37,012 nt of DNA from Arthrobacter sp. SO3. Lineage in GTDB: Bacteria; Actinomycetota; Actinomycetes; Actinomycetales; Micrococcaceae. Positions within the stretch are counted from its first letter, which is position 1; each line of letters starts with the position of its first letter. The notes beneath the pieces were generated by a model. The model made no database searches. It was given only the letters and a program-made list of their open reading frames with translations, and had not been told where the DNA came from. Made by a program: the position numbers and the translations under genes. The DNA lies in the NCBI RefSeq assembly GCF_020532825.1, contig NZ_MQTS01000238.1, positions 17,133 through 54,144 of the forward strand, in the 5' to 3' direction. Shown here piece after piece: positions 18,501 through 26,575 of the stretch.

Positions 18501-19047
18501 ACTCGTTCACTTCGGCGATGTGGGCGTCACGTCCGATGGTCGAAAGTTGTTGTTCGTCGGGGCGTGCTCCGCGCGGTTGACGCGAGAAGCTGAACGGTCC
18601 GCCTTCGATGTGGAGAATCTTGCGTCGCCAGACGGGGTTCTCGCGGAATTGGTTCGCGAACCATGCTCGGTCGTAGACCTGCACGAGTTCGCAATCGAAC
18701 TCCTTCGCGATGTCTCTGAGCTTCTCGCGCTTCGATCTGTTCGCTTCGGCGAGATTGACCGCGACGACACGCTGGACGGGGACGTGATTCTTGCGCACCG
18801 ACCGCAGGCTGTCTCGCAGGCTCCGCTTCGCGCCATCCCAACTCCGCGAGGACGTGATGATGAGACCGGTGATCCGCGAATCCTCAGTGATTTCTGCGTC
18901 AAGACCGAAGTCGGAGCCTCCGACGATGGGCACGAGTGCGGGGTGGACAGGACTGAGCAAGGAGGTCGCACAGTCTTCGAAATCGTGCGGGTTGATCCGC
19001 GCACGCATATCGGAAAGGCGTTGGTCGATGCGGTCGAGCAAGTTCAC
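15541..19047 (-). CDS. STAND-type NTPase with restriction-endonuclease-like N-terminus (Avs-like layout)
   Basis: About 1168 aa when started at GTG 19047, which has GAGG eight bases upstream; the frame stays open to 19158, with another possible ATG at 19074. The N-terminus has DFEDCATSLL, then GGSDFGLDAEI and IITSSR, matching the Mrr/REase-like fold core, though the usual Lys after the second strand is replaced by TSSR. A P-loop GVPGVGKSHVASKL and Walker B ALVVVDDSG follow, then winged-helix-like and long alpha-helical repeat regions to the C-terminus. This effector-NTPase-sensor order is that of antiviral STAND proteins, which bind a phage protein and activate the effector. The role here is inferred. 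It is divergent from the HEPN gene. Confidence 0.85.
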   Translation of the reverse strand: MNLLDRIDQRLSDMRARINPHDFEDCATSLLSPVHPALVPIVGGSDFGLDAEITEDSRITGLIITSSRSWDGAKRSLRDSLRSVRKNHVPVQRVVAVNLAEANRSKREKLRDIAKEFDCELVQVYDRAWFANQFRENPVWRRKILHIEGGPFSFSRQPRGARPDEQQLSTIGRDAHIAEVNESDSDVILFGVPGVGKSHVASKLDGALFLERQPTPERLLDDLIEAKPALVVVDDSGARLQDVDLLLQLRNAEELNYRIIATCWPHERDRIADHLPNSLQLEVDLLTREELGAMLRERGITRLSVIVHLLTQAAGRPAWALNLADLLIHESDWKSVWTGNALRDHIFAFLRMSNTSEDAVDVLGTLALLGQVNDDQLRRLADLLQIRQPELIRLIRSVAIAGLVDVQNHKYYNHQIQQIEHTQTYRVQPNIIAAAVASEVYFSGAASPVRLRDIQDTFPELAADIMQTQVYTKLLGATHPRVPTTGELIAVLPDARKDVELLRSFGQLGPEQAQAVVDIHLARVTTALDAGDPTTAESEAKLLAARVADAVDGYLPGVVGTFVKAISVLEDAGCDIKPAVKELVDEVRDTRSGDQPQLAGLLKLVEAVRTVPDADLIDTVWAALTCEILSPTFDGNYMNPEVLNQFILQSFTWAATHMETLYDANQPALTTRTPGLRPTAQLTLIDLLEKWVRIANGWALPFGGKTTNAQVCAGKRIAKNIANTLAPVISTPGVRARFNKAASTLKIRLDEPDKLFAAITHEREHLTAYDEIRRRKEAALDKALAPFQQQAPEALMEWLKAHDPELATAGQTTTGTWQVFARLAYQPDPEPTKWLTAAIDHGLAGSASALIDLCARTDQLTPEIADRLLADPKGRHRVISAIIGQSTNSSLIQRVVDQLAPRDVQKLESAFALKHAPDPTRHALFTHPNPEVRGTAAALWVAEWAYDNDPTPDDPDWLDAMKSYTVPETSRHDHIHTQALTALAKASPEVFIEVFTKHATTTMRSSYRDLDEWNEPVQLLASPERKKLWQQVRDTELASELFWVIAGKDTDWITATVSEPSFSISVRDLLGALQFQFGHRYPLDTLATMLRPLNPESDDLLNTLEVGSFSGEDHERYAAKVDTLRNLTVSDDEDIARLGRRGVEVYEPLLKEALVKARRAAVRGIRDY

Positions 19048-19302
19048 CTCAACCACCTCAGCGCTGACCTGCATCCGGACTTGTTGACGGGCCCCATGGA
19101 GCGAGTTTATGCGCGAGCGGCGACATCGCCACATCCACCTCTTATGGCTGAGCAACATGCACTGCCGTCAGATGGAAGAGCGGATCCTCTCGGGCAGGAT
19201 GACCATGGACGGTGACAGTTCATGTGTGGCCTAGAGTATCCGGAGCGGATGCCGGAGGACCTGCGCGGAAGCCCACTCCCAAAGTAGTCGAGAAGAGGAA
19301 AC
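19048..19302. promoter_or_regulatory. Divergent promoter region between STAND and HEPN genes
   Basis: About 255 bases shared by two divergently transcribed genes. The right side has a TAGAGT hexamer (19232-19237, TAnnnT type) below a TGACAG (19213-19218), but the 13-base spacing is short, so the promoter is only a candidate. CCGGAG occurs twice (19240-19245 and about 19253). The ribosome binding site AGAGGAA lies just before GTG 19303. Confidence 0.3.
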
Positions 19303-21072
19303 GTGGCGTACGAGTTCAATCCAGCCGATGTTCAGGTCGTATCAGATTTACTCGAAATGGTTGCGACCCCATCTGATGAACTATTGAAGATCTGGGAGCA
19401 GGTTAGTTTCGCTGAAGAATATAAGCTCTTGGACCAGAGCCTCCAAGCAGAAATAGACTTCGTCTTCTCGTATGAATTGCAAGAAGATTTCGGAACCGCC
19501 GGCGATGTGAATCTCGTCCAGTCTGCGCTTTCAGTCACGGTCACTCGCCCTATGTCAGAGACGCCGAAAAGCGCCTGGTCCCTTTGGGCGGAAGTGCACG
19601 ACGTTCTTCAGCCCTCAACCATGCGGGCCCACGTTGCCGACATACTTCTGACGGCGCGAGTAAGGCCTAAGCCCGACCATGCATCGGCGACGGTCGCATC
19701 TTATCTAGAGGTGGCAGAACTTGAAAAAGTTACCGCCCAGCAGGCTGCGCTGTCACTCGCAAGAGCAAACACCATTGCTCGTTCACGCAGAATGACTGAA
19801 GAACGGTCAGTTCGCCAGGCCATGTACACAAAAAGCGAGGTTCTTGCGAGCAGGCCGGAGACAAGCGGGCCAGCACTTACTCTCTTGGCTGCGCTTTCTG
19901 CGGACTCCCGCGGCGAGAACATGCCTGAAAAAGAACGGGAGGGGATTCGCAGTCGCCTTTTGACTATCGGAGGCGCGTCGACCTTCTTTACTGATGAAAT
20001 CGCCAAGTCACTTGCGCGACTTGCGGTAAACCCCGCTGAACTGGAATCAGCCCGCCGCTGGCACACGGAACAGTACATAGCCCGTGCCCGAGCCGATGAC
20101 CATGGCATGGGCAAGATGCACCACGCTCAAACCGCAGCAAGTTTAGCAAGCGACTACGGCCTTTCGGACCTCAAAGACGAAGCGGTGCTCGTCATGCAGT
20201 CTGTGGACCACGACTCCATGGGCTGGGAATCGGTTTACCACGACGTGAAAATGTCCAAAAACGCGTTTCGCGTCCATCTTCGAAGGTACGGGCCCGCACG
20301 TGATTGGAGTCATGCCCTCATGACGTTCCTAGCCAGTCCTTCACCGTCGGGAGACCATGAAGCAAACAAGCGGAGGGCCCAAAGGGCAGCTGCGGGATCG
20401 ATAAGATCACTCATCACGCGTACGGTCTACGGGGCGCATGGTCTTCCGGAGCGTACCAACGGCGACTTCATGGAAGAAGAAATCACACGGACTGAAACAA
20501 TCGCTCTTAGCACAACGGCGATTCTTCTTGCGCTTGAACTGGAACATATCCGTCAGCGTTTCCCAATGGCGCAAGCTGATGAAGTTGCCATTTGGATGGT
20601 GGAAACGCTGTCGGCAGATGAATCGCTTGCACACTTCTTCTCTGAGTTGCTCACCCTTCACTGGGCGGAGAAGTATTCAGATTCGGCGAGACTCTCAATT
20701 CCACTGATCGAAAGTGCCGCGCGAGGGCTGCTCCGTACACTCGATGAGCCGCTCTACAGGACCCAGCGAGGCGACTCTCCAGGGCGTTTCCCCGCGATGG
20801 ATTTCTACATTGATGCCCTCGCTAAGCGGGACCTCGACCCCGACTGGGTTCGAGCACTTCGAATGACGTTGTTGACGCCTGGGATGAACCTCCGCAATCT
20901 GGCTGCTCACGGATTCATGATGGATTTTTCTGAGCAACAATCTGCATTGTTGCTTCGCCTCGCAGGGCTCTTTTGTGCCATGCCTAACGATATTGATCAG
21001 CAAGGTCTAGAAGCATTGCCCACGATGACGCGGAGGCGGCTTCGGCGACGTCTGGGGTGGATCTGGTCATGA
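19303..21072 (+). CDS. Probable HEPN-domain ribonuclease (DUF4209-like)
   Basis: A 589-aa soluble, helix-rich protein starting at GTG 19303 with AGAGGAA just upstream. The C-terminal pattern GMNLRNLAAHGFMMDF carries an Rx4H motif (R531, N532, H536), the catalytic signature of HEPN RNases, in the form typical of DUF4209-like proteins, where an RN-x3-HG motif sits close to the end. HEPN proteins cut RNA and are common toxins or abortive-infection effectors. The rest of the protein is a long helical region that may sense the trigger. Wobble-base usage is less GC-rich than in BREX and STAND, suggesting separate transfer. No partner gene is adjacent on the same strand. Family assignment is moderate and the function is inferred. 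Confidence 0.75.
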   Translation: MAYEFNPADVQVVSDLLEMVATPSDELLKIWEQVSFAEEYKLLDQSLQAEIDFVFSYELQEDFGTAGDVNLVQSALSVTVTRPMSETPKSAWSLWAEVHDVLQPSTMRAHVADILLTARVRPKPDHASATVASYLEVAELEKVTAQQAALSLARANTIARSRRMTEERSVRQAMYTKSEVLASRPETSGPALTLLAALSADSRGENMPEKEREGIRSRLLTIGGASTFFTDEIAKSLARLAVNPAELESARRWHTEQYIARARADDHGMGKMHHAQTAASLASDYGLSDLKDEAVLVMQSVDHDSMGWESVYHDVKMSKNAFRVHLRRYGPARDWSHALMTFLASPSPSGDHEANKRRAQRAAAGSIRSLITRTVYGAHGLPERTNGDFMEEEITRTETIALSTTAILLALELEHIRQRFPMAQADEVAIWMVETLSADESLAHFFSELLTLHWAEKYSDSARLSIPLIESAARGLLRTLDEPLYRTQRGDSPGRFPAMDFYIDALAKRDLDPDWVRALRMTLLTPGMNLRNLAAHGFMMDFSEQQSALLLRLAGLFCAMPNDIDQQGLEALPTMTRRRLRRRLGWIWS

Positions 21073-21108
21073 CCTGCGCGCATAACTTCCCAGTTTGCAG
21101 TCCGACTT

Positions 21109-21129
21109 AGCGGCGAATGTAAAGCCGCT
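21109..21129 (+). terminator. Hairpin after the HEPN gene
   Basis: AGCGGC (21109-21114) pairs with GCCGCT (21124-21129) around a 9-base loop, 37 bases past the stop codon. No T-run follows, so this is a moderate terminator candidate. Confidence 0.4.
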
Positions 21130-21243
21130 CCATGGAAGGGCGCAACCCCTCGAATTCTCGTCTGGGTGAGGGCTGGTGTCGGGAGGCTCGTATGACCTTC
21201 CCTATGCATCGCTCACTAAAGGTTCCCTAGCTGGCGCCGCTAG

Positions 21244-21284
21244 CCGTCTCATAACCCTTGGGATGTGAGACGGTCCGGTGAGAC
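21244..21284. repeat. Extended palindrome with three TGAGAC half-sites
   Basis: CCGTCTCA (21244-21251) pairs with TGAGACGG (21266-21273), with a further CCC/GGG pair at the centre, giving a near-continuous 30-base palindrome. A third TGAGAC follows at 21279-21284. It lies 113 bases before the serine recombinase gene. Paired half-sites of this kind fit a resolvase binding site (res subsite) or a regulator operator; a hairpin terminator is less likely because no T-run follows. Confidence 0.5.
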
Positions 21285-21315
21285 AACAGTGCGGGCGTGG
21301 AACTCCGCAGCTCCG

Positions 21316-21384
21316 AGTGTCTTGCCACCGTGTATCGCAGCCTCCTGCTAGCTTTGCTGACATGAGCATTGGTTGCAAGACACT
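21316..21384. repeat. Inverted repeat directly upstream of the recombinase
   Basis: AGTGTCTTGC (21316-21325) is matched exactly by its reverse complement GCAAGACACT (21375-21384), spaced by 49 bases and ending 12 bases before the recombinase start. Together with the palindrome at 21244 it makes a composite site of the size expected for a resolution site. Confidence 0.5.
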
Positions 21385-21396
21385 TGCGGGGCTTAC

Positions 21397-22005
21397 ATGG
21401 GAAAACTGATCGGTTACGTCCGAGTCTCGACCAGGGCACAGGACTTCGACCGGCAGATCCGGGACCTGCTCGCAGCCGGTGTGCGACGTGATGACCTCTA
21501 CACCGACCACGGGGTCAGCGGCGCCCGGGCATCGAGGCCGGCATTCAAGAGGGCGCTGGAAGCACTGCACGAGGGGGACACGCTGGTGATCACCACGTTG
21601 GACCGGCTGGGAAGGTCCACGGTGAACATGCTCGGCCTCTCCGAAGAGCTGCGGGCCAGGGGCATCAACCTTCGGGTGCTGAACCTGGGCGGCGGGAATG
21701 TGGACACCGGCACCCCGATGGGATCCATGGTCTTCACCGTCATGGCGGCCCTGGCCCAGATGGAACTCGAGATCAAGCGCGAACGCATCAACGACTCCGT
21801 CACCAAACGCCGGGCCGCGGGGAAGGATCTGGGCGGACGGCGGCAGCAGTTCAGCGACAGCCAGATCAGCAACGCCCGCCGCCTCATCGACGCCGGGGAG
21901 GCAGCCACTCACGTCGCCCGTGACCTGGGCATGTCCCGGGCGACCCTGTACCGGCGGATCGGAGAGCTGGATGCCCGGCAATGGATCACCTCTCAGACGC
22001 CCTGA
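21397..22005 (+). CDS. Serine recombinase (resolvase/invertase family)
   Basis: A 202-aa protein when started at ATG 21397 (GKLIGYVRVST); a TTG eight codons upstream is less likely. The catalytic Ser is S11 in YVRVST. The resolvase core continues with VSGARASRPAF, TLDRLGRST and AQMELEIKRERI. A C-terminal helix-turn-helix (DSQISNARRLIDAG, VARDLGMSRATLYRRI) binds the site. The size matches small resolvases and invertases of the Tn3/Hin group. On a plasmid it would most simply resolve multimers; no transposase is nearby. The inverted repeats just upstream are the likely target and may also autoregulate the gene. Confidence 0.92.
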   Translation: MGKLIGYVRVSTRAQDFDRQIRDLLAAGVRRDDLYTDHGVSGARASRPAFKRALEALHEGDTLVITTLDRLGRSTVNMLGLSEELRARGINLRVLNLGGGNVDTGTPMGSMVFTVMAALAQMELEIKRERINDSVTKRRAAGKDLGGRRQQFSDSQISNARRLIDAGEAATHVARDLGMSRATLYRRIGELDARQWITSQTP

Positions 22006-22212
22006 GGCAGAACGGCGGCAGTGGCCCCCGCACCGGCCGGCTCACCCATCGGCCCTTTCGGCCGCAGCTGATGCCAAGCCGCCTCGGCGACTTCCGCTTT
22101 TGAAGCCAACTGTTGCCCCTGCCAACGATCGCCCTTAGGCTCATCCATGTGAGTGGCGGGGACGGTATTCCGAGAAGCGGAACCGCCCAGCGACCCGTGA
22201 AGGAAATCAAGC

Positions 22213-22416
22213 ATGGCAACAGGTACTGTCAAGTGGTTCAACTCCGAAAAGGGCTTCGGTTTCATTGCCCCTGACGACGGAAGCGCTGACGTGTTCGCAC
22301 ACTATTCGGCAATCGCATCCAGCGGTTACAAGTCCCTGGACGAGAACCAGAAGGTTCAGTTCGACATCACCCAGGGCCCCAAGGGCCCCCAGGCTGAGAA
22401 CATCCAGCCGCTCTAG
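22213..22416 (+). CDS. cspA: Cold-shock domain protein
   Basis: A 67-aa single OB-fold protein of standard CspA size. It has the RNA-binding motifs RNP1 KGFGFI (residues 13-18) and RNP2 DVFAH (26-30), with the conserved N-terminal GTVKWFN. It binds single-stranded RNA or DNA and melts RNA structure, acting as an RNA chaperone in the cytoplasm. GAAGGAA lies upstream of ATG 22213. It appears monocistronic: a 207-base gap follows the recombinase, leaving room for the long 5' leader typical of csp genes, and a strong hairpin follows the stop. A gene_symbol of cspA denotes the family, not proven orthology. Confidence 0.95.
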   Translation: MATGTVKWFNSEKGFGFIAPDDGSADVFAHYSAIASSGYKSLDENQKVQFDITQGPKGPQAENIQPL

Positions 22417-22424
22417 CAGTCCCG

Positions 22425-22459
22425 AGAGACTGGTCAGCCCTTGCGGCCGGCCAGTCTCT
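22425..22459 (+). terminator. Terminator hairpin of the cold-shock gene
   Basis: AGAGACTGGTC pairs with GGCCAGTCTCT (11 pairs, one G-U) around a 13-base loop, nine bases past the csp stop. Only TT follows the stem, but its strength and position make a terminator likely. Confidence 0.7.
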
Positions 22460-22561
22460 TGCTGTGTCCGGGGGCGAGAGTAAAACATCTGGCATGATGA
22501 CGTTAATCCGGGCGATAGCCGCCGCACAGCCTTTGGACCCGTTGCGACAAATCAGGCGACA

Positions 22562-23467
22562 CTAGGCTGATTCCGGAGAACCGTCATTCAGCGCCTCATC
22601 CTCGAGCTGCTGGAAGGTCCGGCCCGTGGCAGTCTTCCAGGTAATCCTTCCGTTGATGCTGCCGCCTAAAACCACCGCGCCAGCGGTGCTAGGACTGCTG
22701 AACAGCTGGTCCTTAACGAAGACGTAATCGTTACCGCGAATATCGACCACGCCCTGCTCAACTAGGTCAAGGCGCCGGCGCAGGAGAGAAGCTGGCAGCG
22801 AGGGGCGAGCCACAGCCTTGCCCGCCGACCCGGCGAGAACAAGGAGACCTTCCGTAGTTGGCCTTGCTCGGGCTTCAGTCCCGCCTTCCCGGAAGATCAG
22901 CGTCTCGGCCGCATCGTTGCCGCCGCCGCTGGGGCCGGCCAACCGGATCTCCCGGACAGGCTCAAGAATTGGGTAGCCGAGGGTTGTTAGGAGGACGGAG
23001 ATGGTCTCCAGATACTCGCGGCAGTCCGATTCGAGAGGCGCCGGCGTATGCGGGTTTGAGGCGTCATTGGCGTTGTGCAGTTCGTAGCGCCCGGCTTCCG
23101 TGGCCCTTCTTATGGCTTGCCATTCCATGTATCCCGTGTGTGTGTTCGTCCAGGCATTGGTGAGAGACACAGCAACCAGGGCGTGGTCCCAAAAGTCCTT
23201 TTTGTCCGAGTGCTGCTTTAGCCTATCGCCGATGTTTCCGCTCTGGCCTATGTAGCCGGACGGCCTGCCCGAGGGCGATGATCCAAACAGGAAGTAGACG
23301 CCCACCTGCTTGGATTCAGGCATTTCCCGGAAATCGCGGAGCAGAGGGCGCGGCACCTCGAATACGCGCACCGTTCGCGTGGTGATCTCAGCCATGCGGA
23401 TGCCGGCAGGGTCACCCTGCGGCAGATAGATCTGAATTGTCTGGGGTAGCGCCCTATTCCGAAGCAT
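22562..23467 (-). CDS. GIY-YIG nuclease family protein with DUF4357-like C-terminus
   Basis: A 301-aa protein with GAAGGA seven bases before ATG 23467. A short N-terminal domain leads to a GIY-YIG domain: GVY (56-58), GYIG (71-74), R82, H86 and the likely catalytic E115. The C-terminus (VFVKDQLFSSPSTAGAVVLG, then ITWKTATGRTFQQLEDEAL) matches DUF4357, commonly attached to this nuclease type. It should cut DNA, but the biological role of this family is not established; restriction-like or repair functions are possible. It is transcribed away from the large ATPase gene across a 336-base gap. Confidence 0.85.
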   Translation of the reverse strand: MLRNRALPQTIQIYLPQGDPAGIRMAEITTRTVRVFEVPRPLLRDFREMPESKQVGVYFLFGSSPSGRPSGYIGQSGNIGDRLKQHSDKKDFWDHALVAVSLTNAWTNTHTGYMEWQAIRRATEAGRYELHNANDASNPHTPAPLESDCREYLETISVLLTTLGYPILEPVREIRLAGPSGGGNDAAETLIFREGGTEARARPTTEGLLVLAGSAGKAVARPSLPASLLRRRLDLVEQGVVDIRGNDYVFVKDQLFSSPSTAGAVVLGGSINGRITWKTATGRTFQQLEDEALNDGSPESA

Positions 23468-23803
23468 GCGTAGATCCTTCCACAGCGGGAGTAAGGAAGC
23501 TGTTCGTTCGTGGTGCGGGTGCCGTCATTTCGGCACGAAGGATCGACCGCTGGTGTAGGCGGCTCCGGACACGGAGGCACTCGATGTCGTCAATATCAGC
23601 CGTCGTTTGACCGAAGTCGCCTGCCCCAAGCGTCATGTTATGCCGTCCCAGACTTCTATTAATCCCGCAAGATTTGTCGATGGGAGACTACTTGTTGTTG
23701 GACGGGGTTTTGAGACAGCAAGGGTTCGTGTTGATCCGCGAGTTCCTAGGCCCTCCCGACGCCACCTCAAAAGGGGCCCAACTGTCTAAGTAATGGATCG
23801 TTT
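23468..23803. other. Divergent intergenic region, GIY-YIG / ATPase
   Basis: This 336-base stretch should hold the promoters of both divergent genes. A 60-codon frame on + (23607-23789) has no ribosome binding site and is not believed. No clear repeat, RNA gene or promoter pair was recognised. Confidence 0.3.
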
Positions 23804-26575
23804 GTGAGACCGGCTGACTGCGCCAGAACCTCTACTAAGACCGCAAATGATGCTCCCTCCGTGTCGCTATCCATATGCAGTAGGCCGCGCTGTAAAGATC
23901 GGGAAGTGACTAACGAATCGCTCGAGCCGGTGGACCACGCAATACTCGAACTCCTTGAGTGGATCAAGAACCGCCCGTCATGGCATGCTGATGCTCTGAT
24001 ACGAGCTTCCAAGGGTCCTTTTAGCCCTAAGGAAATCCTCGAGCTCGCAGATAAATGTCTTTCGGAGTCCCAGGCCAGCTCCCTCCCAAAGCGTAGTGTC
24101 ACCGCTGAGGAGCTTTCGGTTACGACTAGCACAGCTCCACCAGTAACCCTGACGCAGATCAGCAACGCACAGAATGTGAATAAACTGGCAGCGAATCAGG
24201 TCCTTCAGTTCGCCCCAGCTGGGTTGACTGTCATATACGGAGCTAACGGGACGGGAAAATCTGGGTACACGCGCCTGCTTCGCCAAGTGTGCCAAGTCCG
24301 CGGATTGCCCGGGCAAGTCTTGCCCAACATTTATGCGCAGGCGCAAGGAATCCCCAAAGCAAATATCAGCTGGTCCATTGGAAACAGCGAGGAAACTTGT
24401 GAATGGACGCATGGCAGAACCGCGGCGGCAGCGCTGAAGAGTGTCTCGGTCTTCGACTCAAAGGCAGCAGACCACCACATTCATGACGGTGCTCAGGCAG
24501 CGTACACACCTGAGGCTCTAAGACTCTTGGAGAGTCTGGGCTCTGCACTTCGCCAGGTCGAAGAGGAGTTGCAGGGAAGGATAGACGCCAAAGAAGCAGG
24601 TCCTACACCCATTACGTTCCTGCACCAGGACTCGGAGCTAACTGAGCTGATGTCTGCATTGGGCCAGGAGGGCATCGAAGCCCGCATCAGGATGGCCTCC
24701 GTCCTCACGCCAGAAGAGGTGGAGAGACTGGCGGAGCTCACGCAGGCCTTGGAAGAAGCCTCCAGGACAGATCCATCCATAAAAATAGCCAGTCTCAAAC
24801 GCGTGACGAAAGAGGCTGAGGAACTGATTGAGAATTTGGAGGTCCTCGCCAGCTGCCTCGATGAAACGCAGATTGCAGCGAGCCGAGACAAGGCTGAAGA
24901 TGTCGCCGACAAGGCAACGGTGGCTGAAGCAAGCGCGGCTCTGCTCGCAGGAATGGAGCTGCCCGACCTCGGAGGCACAGTTTGGAAGCAGCTTTGGGAT
25001 GCCGCACGGACGTACTCTCGCTCCAGCGCCTATCCCGAGCATGCGTTTCCACATGTGGACGGAGATGCTCGGTGTGTCCTCTGCCAGCAGATCCTTGGGC
25101 AAGAAGCCAAGCGTCGAATGGAGTCCCTGGAAATACATGTGCATGACAAGGCACAACAGGAACTCAAAACTGCACGGGCCGAAACAGTTACTGCGTTTGA
25201 ATTAGTCCAACGCAAAGTAACCGCAGCGGTTCAGAACCTGGTTCCATCCGCCGAGCTCGCCGATCTGTCCCAAGAACTCAGCTTCTCGAAGGCGATAGCG
25301 CCCGTCTCAACGGCTGCGAAAGCCCGACTTGATTTCATGCAACGTCTTGTGGCCACCCCAAGCGAGTTTCAGCGGCCGCTAGCTGACGATGCCGAGTGGG
25401 ACGTCCCCAGCATTGTGGCCAGCTTCCAAACCGCCATCGCAGACTGGGATTTGCAGATGAGTGGGCTGGCGGAACTCTGTGATGAAGAAGGCCAAGCCAA
25501 ACTCCGCAAGGAACATCGGACCCTACAGGACCGTGAGGTCCTGGCGGCCAACCTGAATCCAGTCCTGGCGGAGAATCGACGACAGACGGATTTGAGAAAG
25601 CTCAAGGCGGCAATCACCACCACCAAGAGAAACGCGGTGACGCAGCAACACGGCAAGCTCTCTCAGCAACTGGTGACGGAGACACTTCGAGAAATTTTCA
25701 ACGACGAGCTACAGCAGCTCGGCGCTGGCCGTCTTCAGGTTTCCATTAGTCGAGCAGGTTCCGCCAATGCTGCCAGCACTTTCAAGCTCACTTTCGACGG
25801 CGTAGATGCAAAAAACGCTCTCGGTGAAGTGTTCAGTGAGGGCGAATGTCGGATAATCAGCCTCGCCCGATTCCTGACGGAGTTGCGGTACAGCAAGTCC
25901 AAAGCTGCAATCGTAATGGATGACCCCGTATCATCCCTGGATCACAAATACAGAGCCAAAGTCGCAAAACGCCTTGCCATCGAAGCTCTGGAGCGTCAGG
26001 TTGTCGTTTTCACCCACGACATCGCCTTCCTCGAACAGCTAAATCACCACGCTCCACATACCGGAGCCGACATCGAGTACCGAGTACTGGAAAACACTTC
26101 TGCCGGAGCGGGCACGTACAGCGGCACGTTACCTCCGTATGGCGCAAACCTTAGTAAACGGCTCGGCTACATCCGCAATCACTTGCAGCAAAATGAAAAA
26201 TACTGGGACAACAAGGCCGACAAGGAGTGGCGAGAAGCCAGCGAAACTCTTGTCAGAGAGATGCGCAAGGCTTGGGAAAGGGCAATCGAAGAGGTCCTCT
26301 TCAACGACGCGGTGACGCGTTTCGAACGTGCCGTCCAGACAAACCGAGTCCGCACGGTTACGGTCGACGACAGCGACTGGACTGCCATTGAAAATGCAAT
26401 GACCGAGCTCTCACGGCTCGGGCCCCATGACGAACCACAGGAAGCTCAGGACGAACCGCCAAGCCCTGCTGATATAAAGGCCCTCATTCAGGACCTTGAA
26501 GATTGGAAATCGGGCGTAGCCCAGAAGCGAAAAGCCACGGACAAGCGTAGGCCCAAGGTAACCGCCAAGATCTGA
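23804..26575 (+). CDS. Large SMC/RloC-like AAA ATPase with CxxC hook
   Basis: Up to 923 aa from GTG 23804; GTG 23906 would give an 889-aa product starting at TNESLEPVDHAILELL and is also possible. Walker A GANGTGKS is at 146-153. A coiled-coil middle carries a CVLC motif (C424, C427), a Rad50/RloC-type zinc-hook position. The ABC-like signature FSEGECRIISLARF (about 677) and Walker B AAIVMDDPVSSLDH (about 702) follow, then HDIAFL. The C-terminal 170 residues after the ATPase are helical and charged (REMRKAWERAIEEV) and could be an effector. The layout is that of AAA_13 proteins, which include anticodon nucleases such as RloC, so an RNA-cleaving defence role is possible but not shown. Confidence 0.85.
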   Translation: MRPADCARTSTKTANDAPSVSLSICSRPRCKDREVTNESLEPVDHAILELLEWIKNRPSWHADALIRASKGPFSPKEILELADKCLSESQASSLPKRSVTAEELSVTTSTAPPVTLTQISNAQNVNKLAANQVLQFAPAGLTVIYGANGTGKSGYTRLLRQVCQVRGLPGQVLPNIYAQAQGIPKANISWSIGNSEETCEWTHGRTAAAALKSVSVFDSKAADHHIHDGAQAAYTPEALRLLESLGSALRQVEEELQGRIDAKEAGPTPITFLHQDSELTELMSALGQEGIEARIRMASVLTPEEVERLAELTQALEEASRTDPSIKIASLKRVTKEAEELIENLEVLASCLDETQIAASRDKAEDVADKATVAEASAALLAGMELPDLGGTVWKQLWDAARTYSRSSAYPEHAFPHVDGDARCVLCQQILGQEAKRRMESLEIHVHDKAQQELKTARAETVTAFELVQRKVTAAVQNLVPSAELADLSQELSFSKAIAPVSTAAKARLDFMQRLVATPSEFQRPLADDAEWDVPSIVASFQTAIADWDLQMSGLAELCDEEGQAKLRKEHRTLQDREVLAANLNPVLAENRRQTDLRKLKAAITTTKRNAVTQQHGKLSQQLVTETLREIFNDELQQLGAGRLQVSISRAGSANAASTFKLTFDGVDAKNALGEVFSEGECRIISLARFLTELRYSKSKAAIVMDDPVSSLDHKYRAKVAKRLAIEALERQVVVFTHDIAFLEQLNHHAPHTGADIEYRVLENTSAGAGTYSGTLPPYGANLSKRLGYIRNHLQQNEKYWDNKADKEWREASETLVREMRKAWERAIEEVLFNDAVTRFERAVQTNRVRTVTVDDSDWTAIENAMTELSRLGPHDEPQEAQDEPPSPADIKALIQDLEDWKSGVAQKRKATDKRRPKVTAKI

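Noticed and set aside
18325..19215. 296-codon plus-strand frame opposite the N-terminus of the STAND gene
   Set aside because: The minus strand encodes clear P-loop and nuclease-like motifs there; the plus frame has none.
23607..23789. 60-codon plus frame between the GIY-YIG and ATPase genes
   Set aside because: No ribosome binding site, Arg/Pro-rich low-quality translation, and it lies in the expected promoter region.
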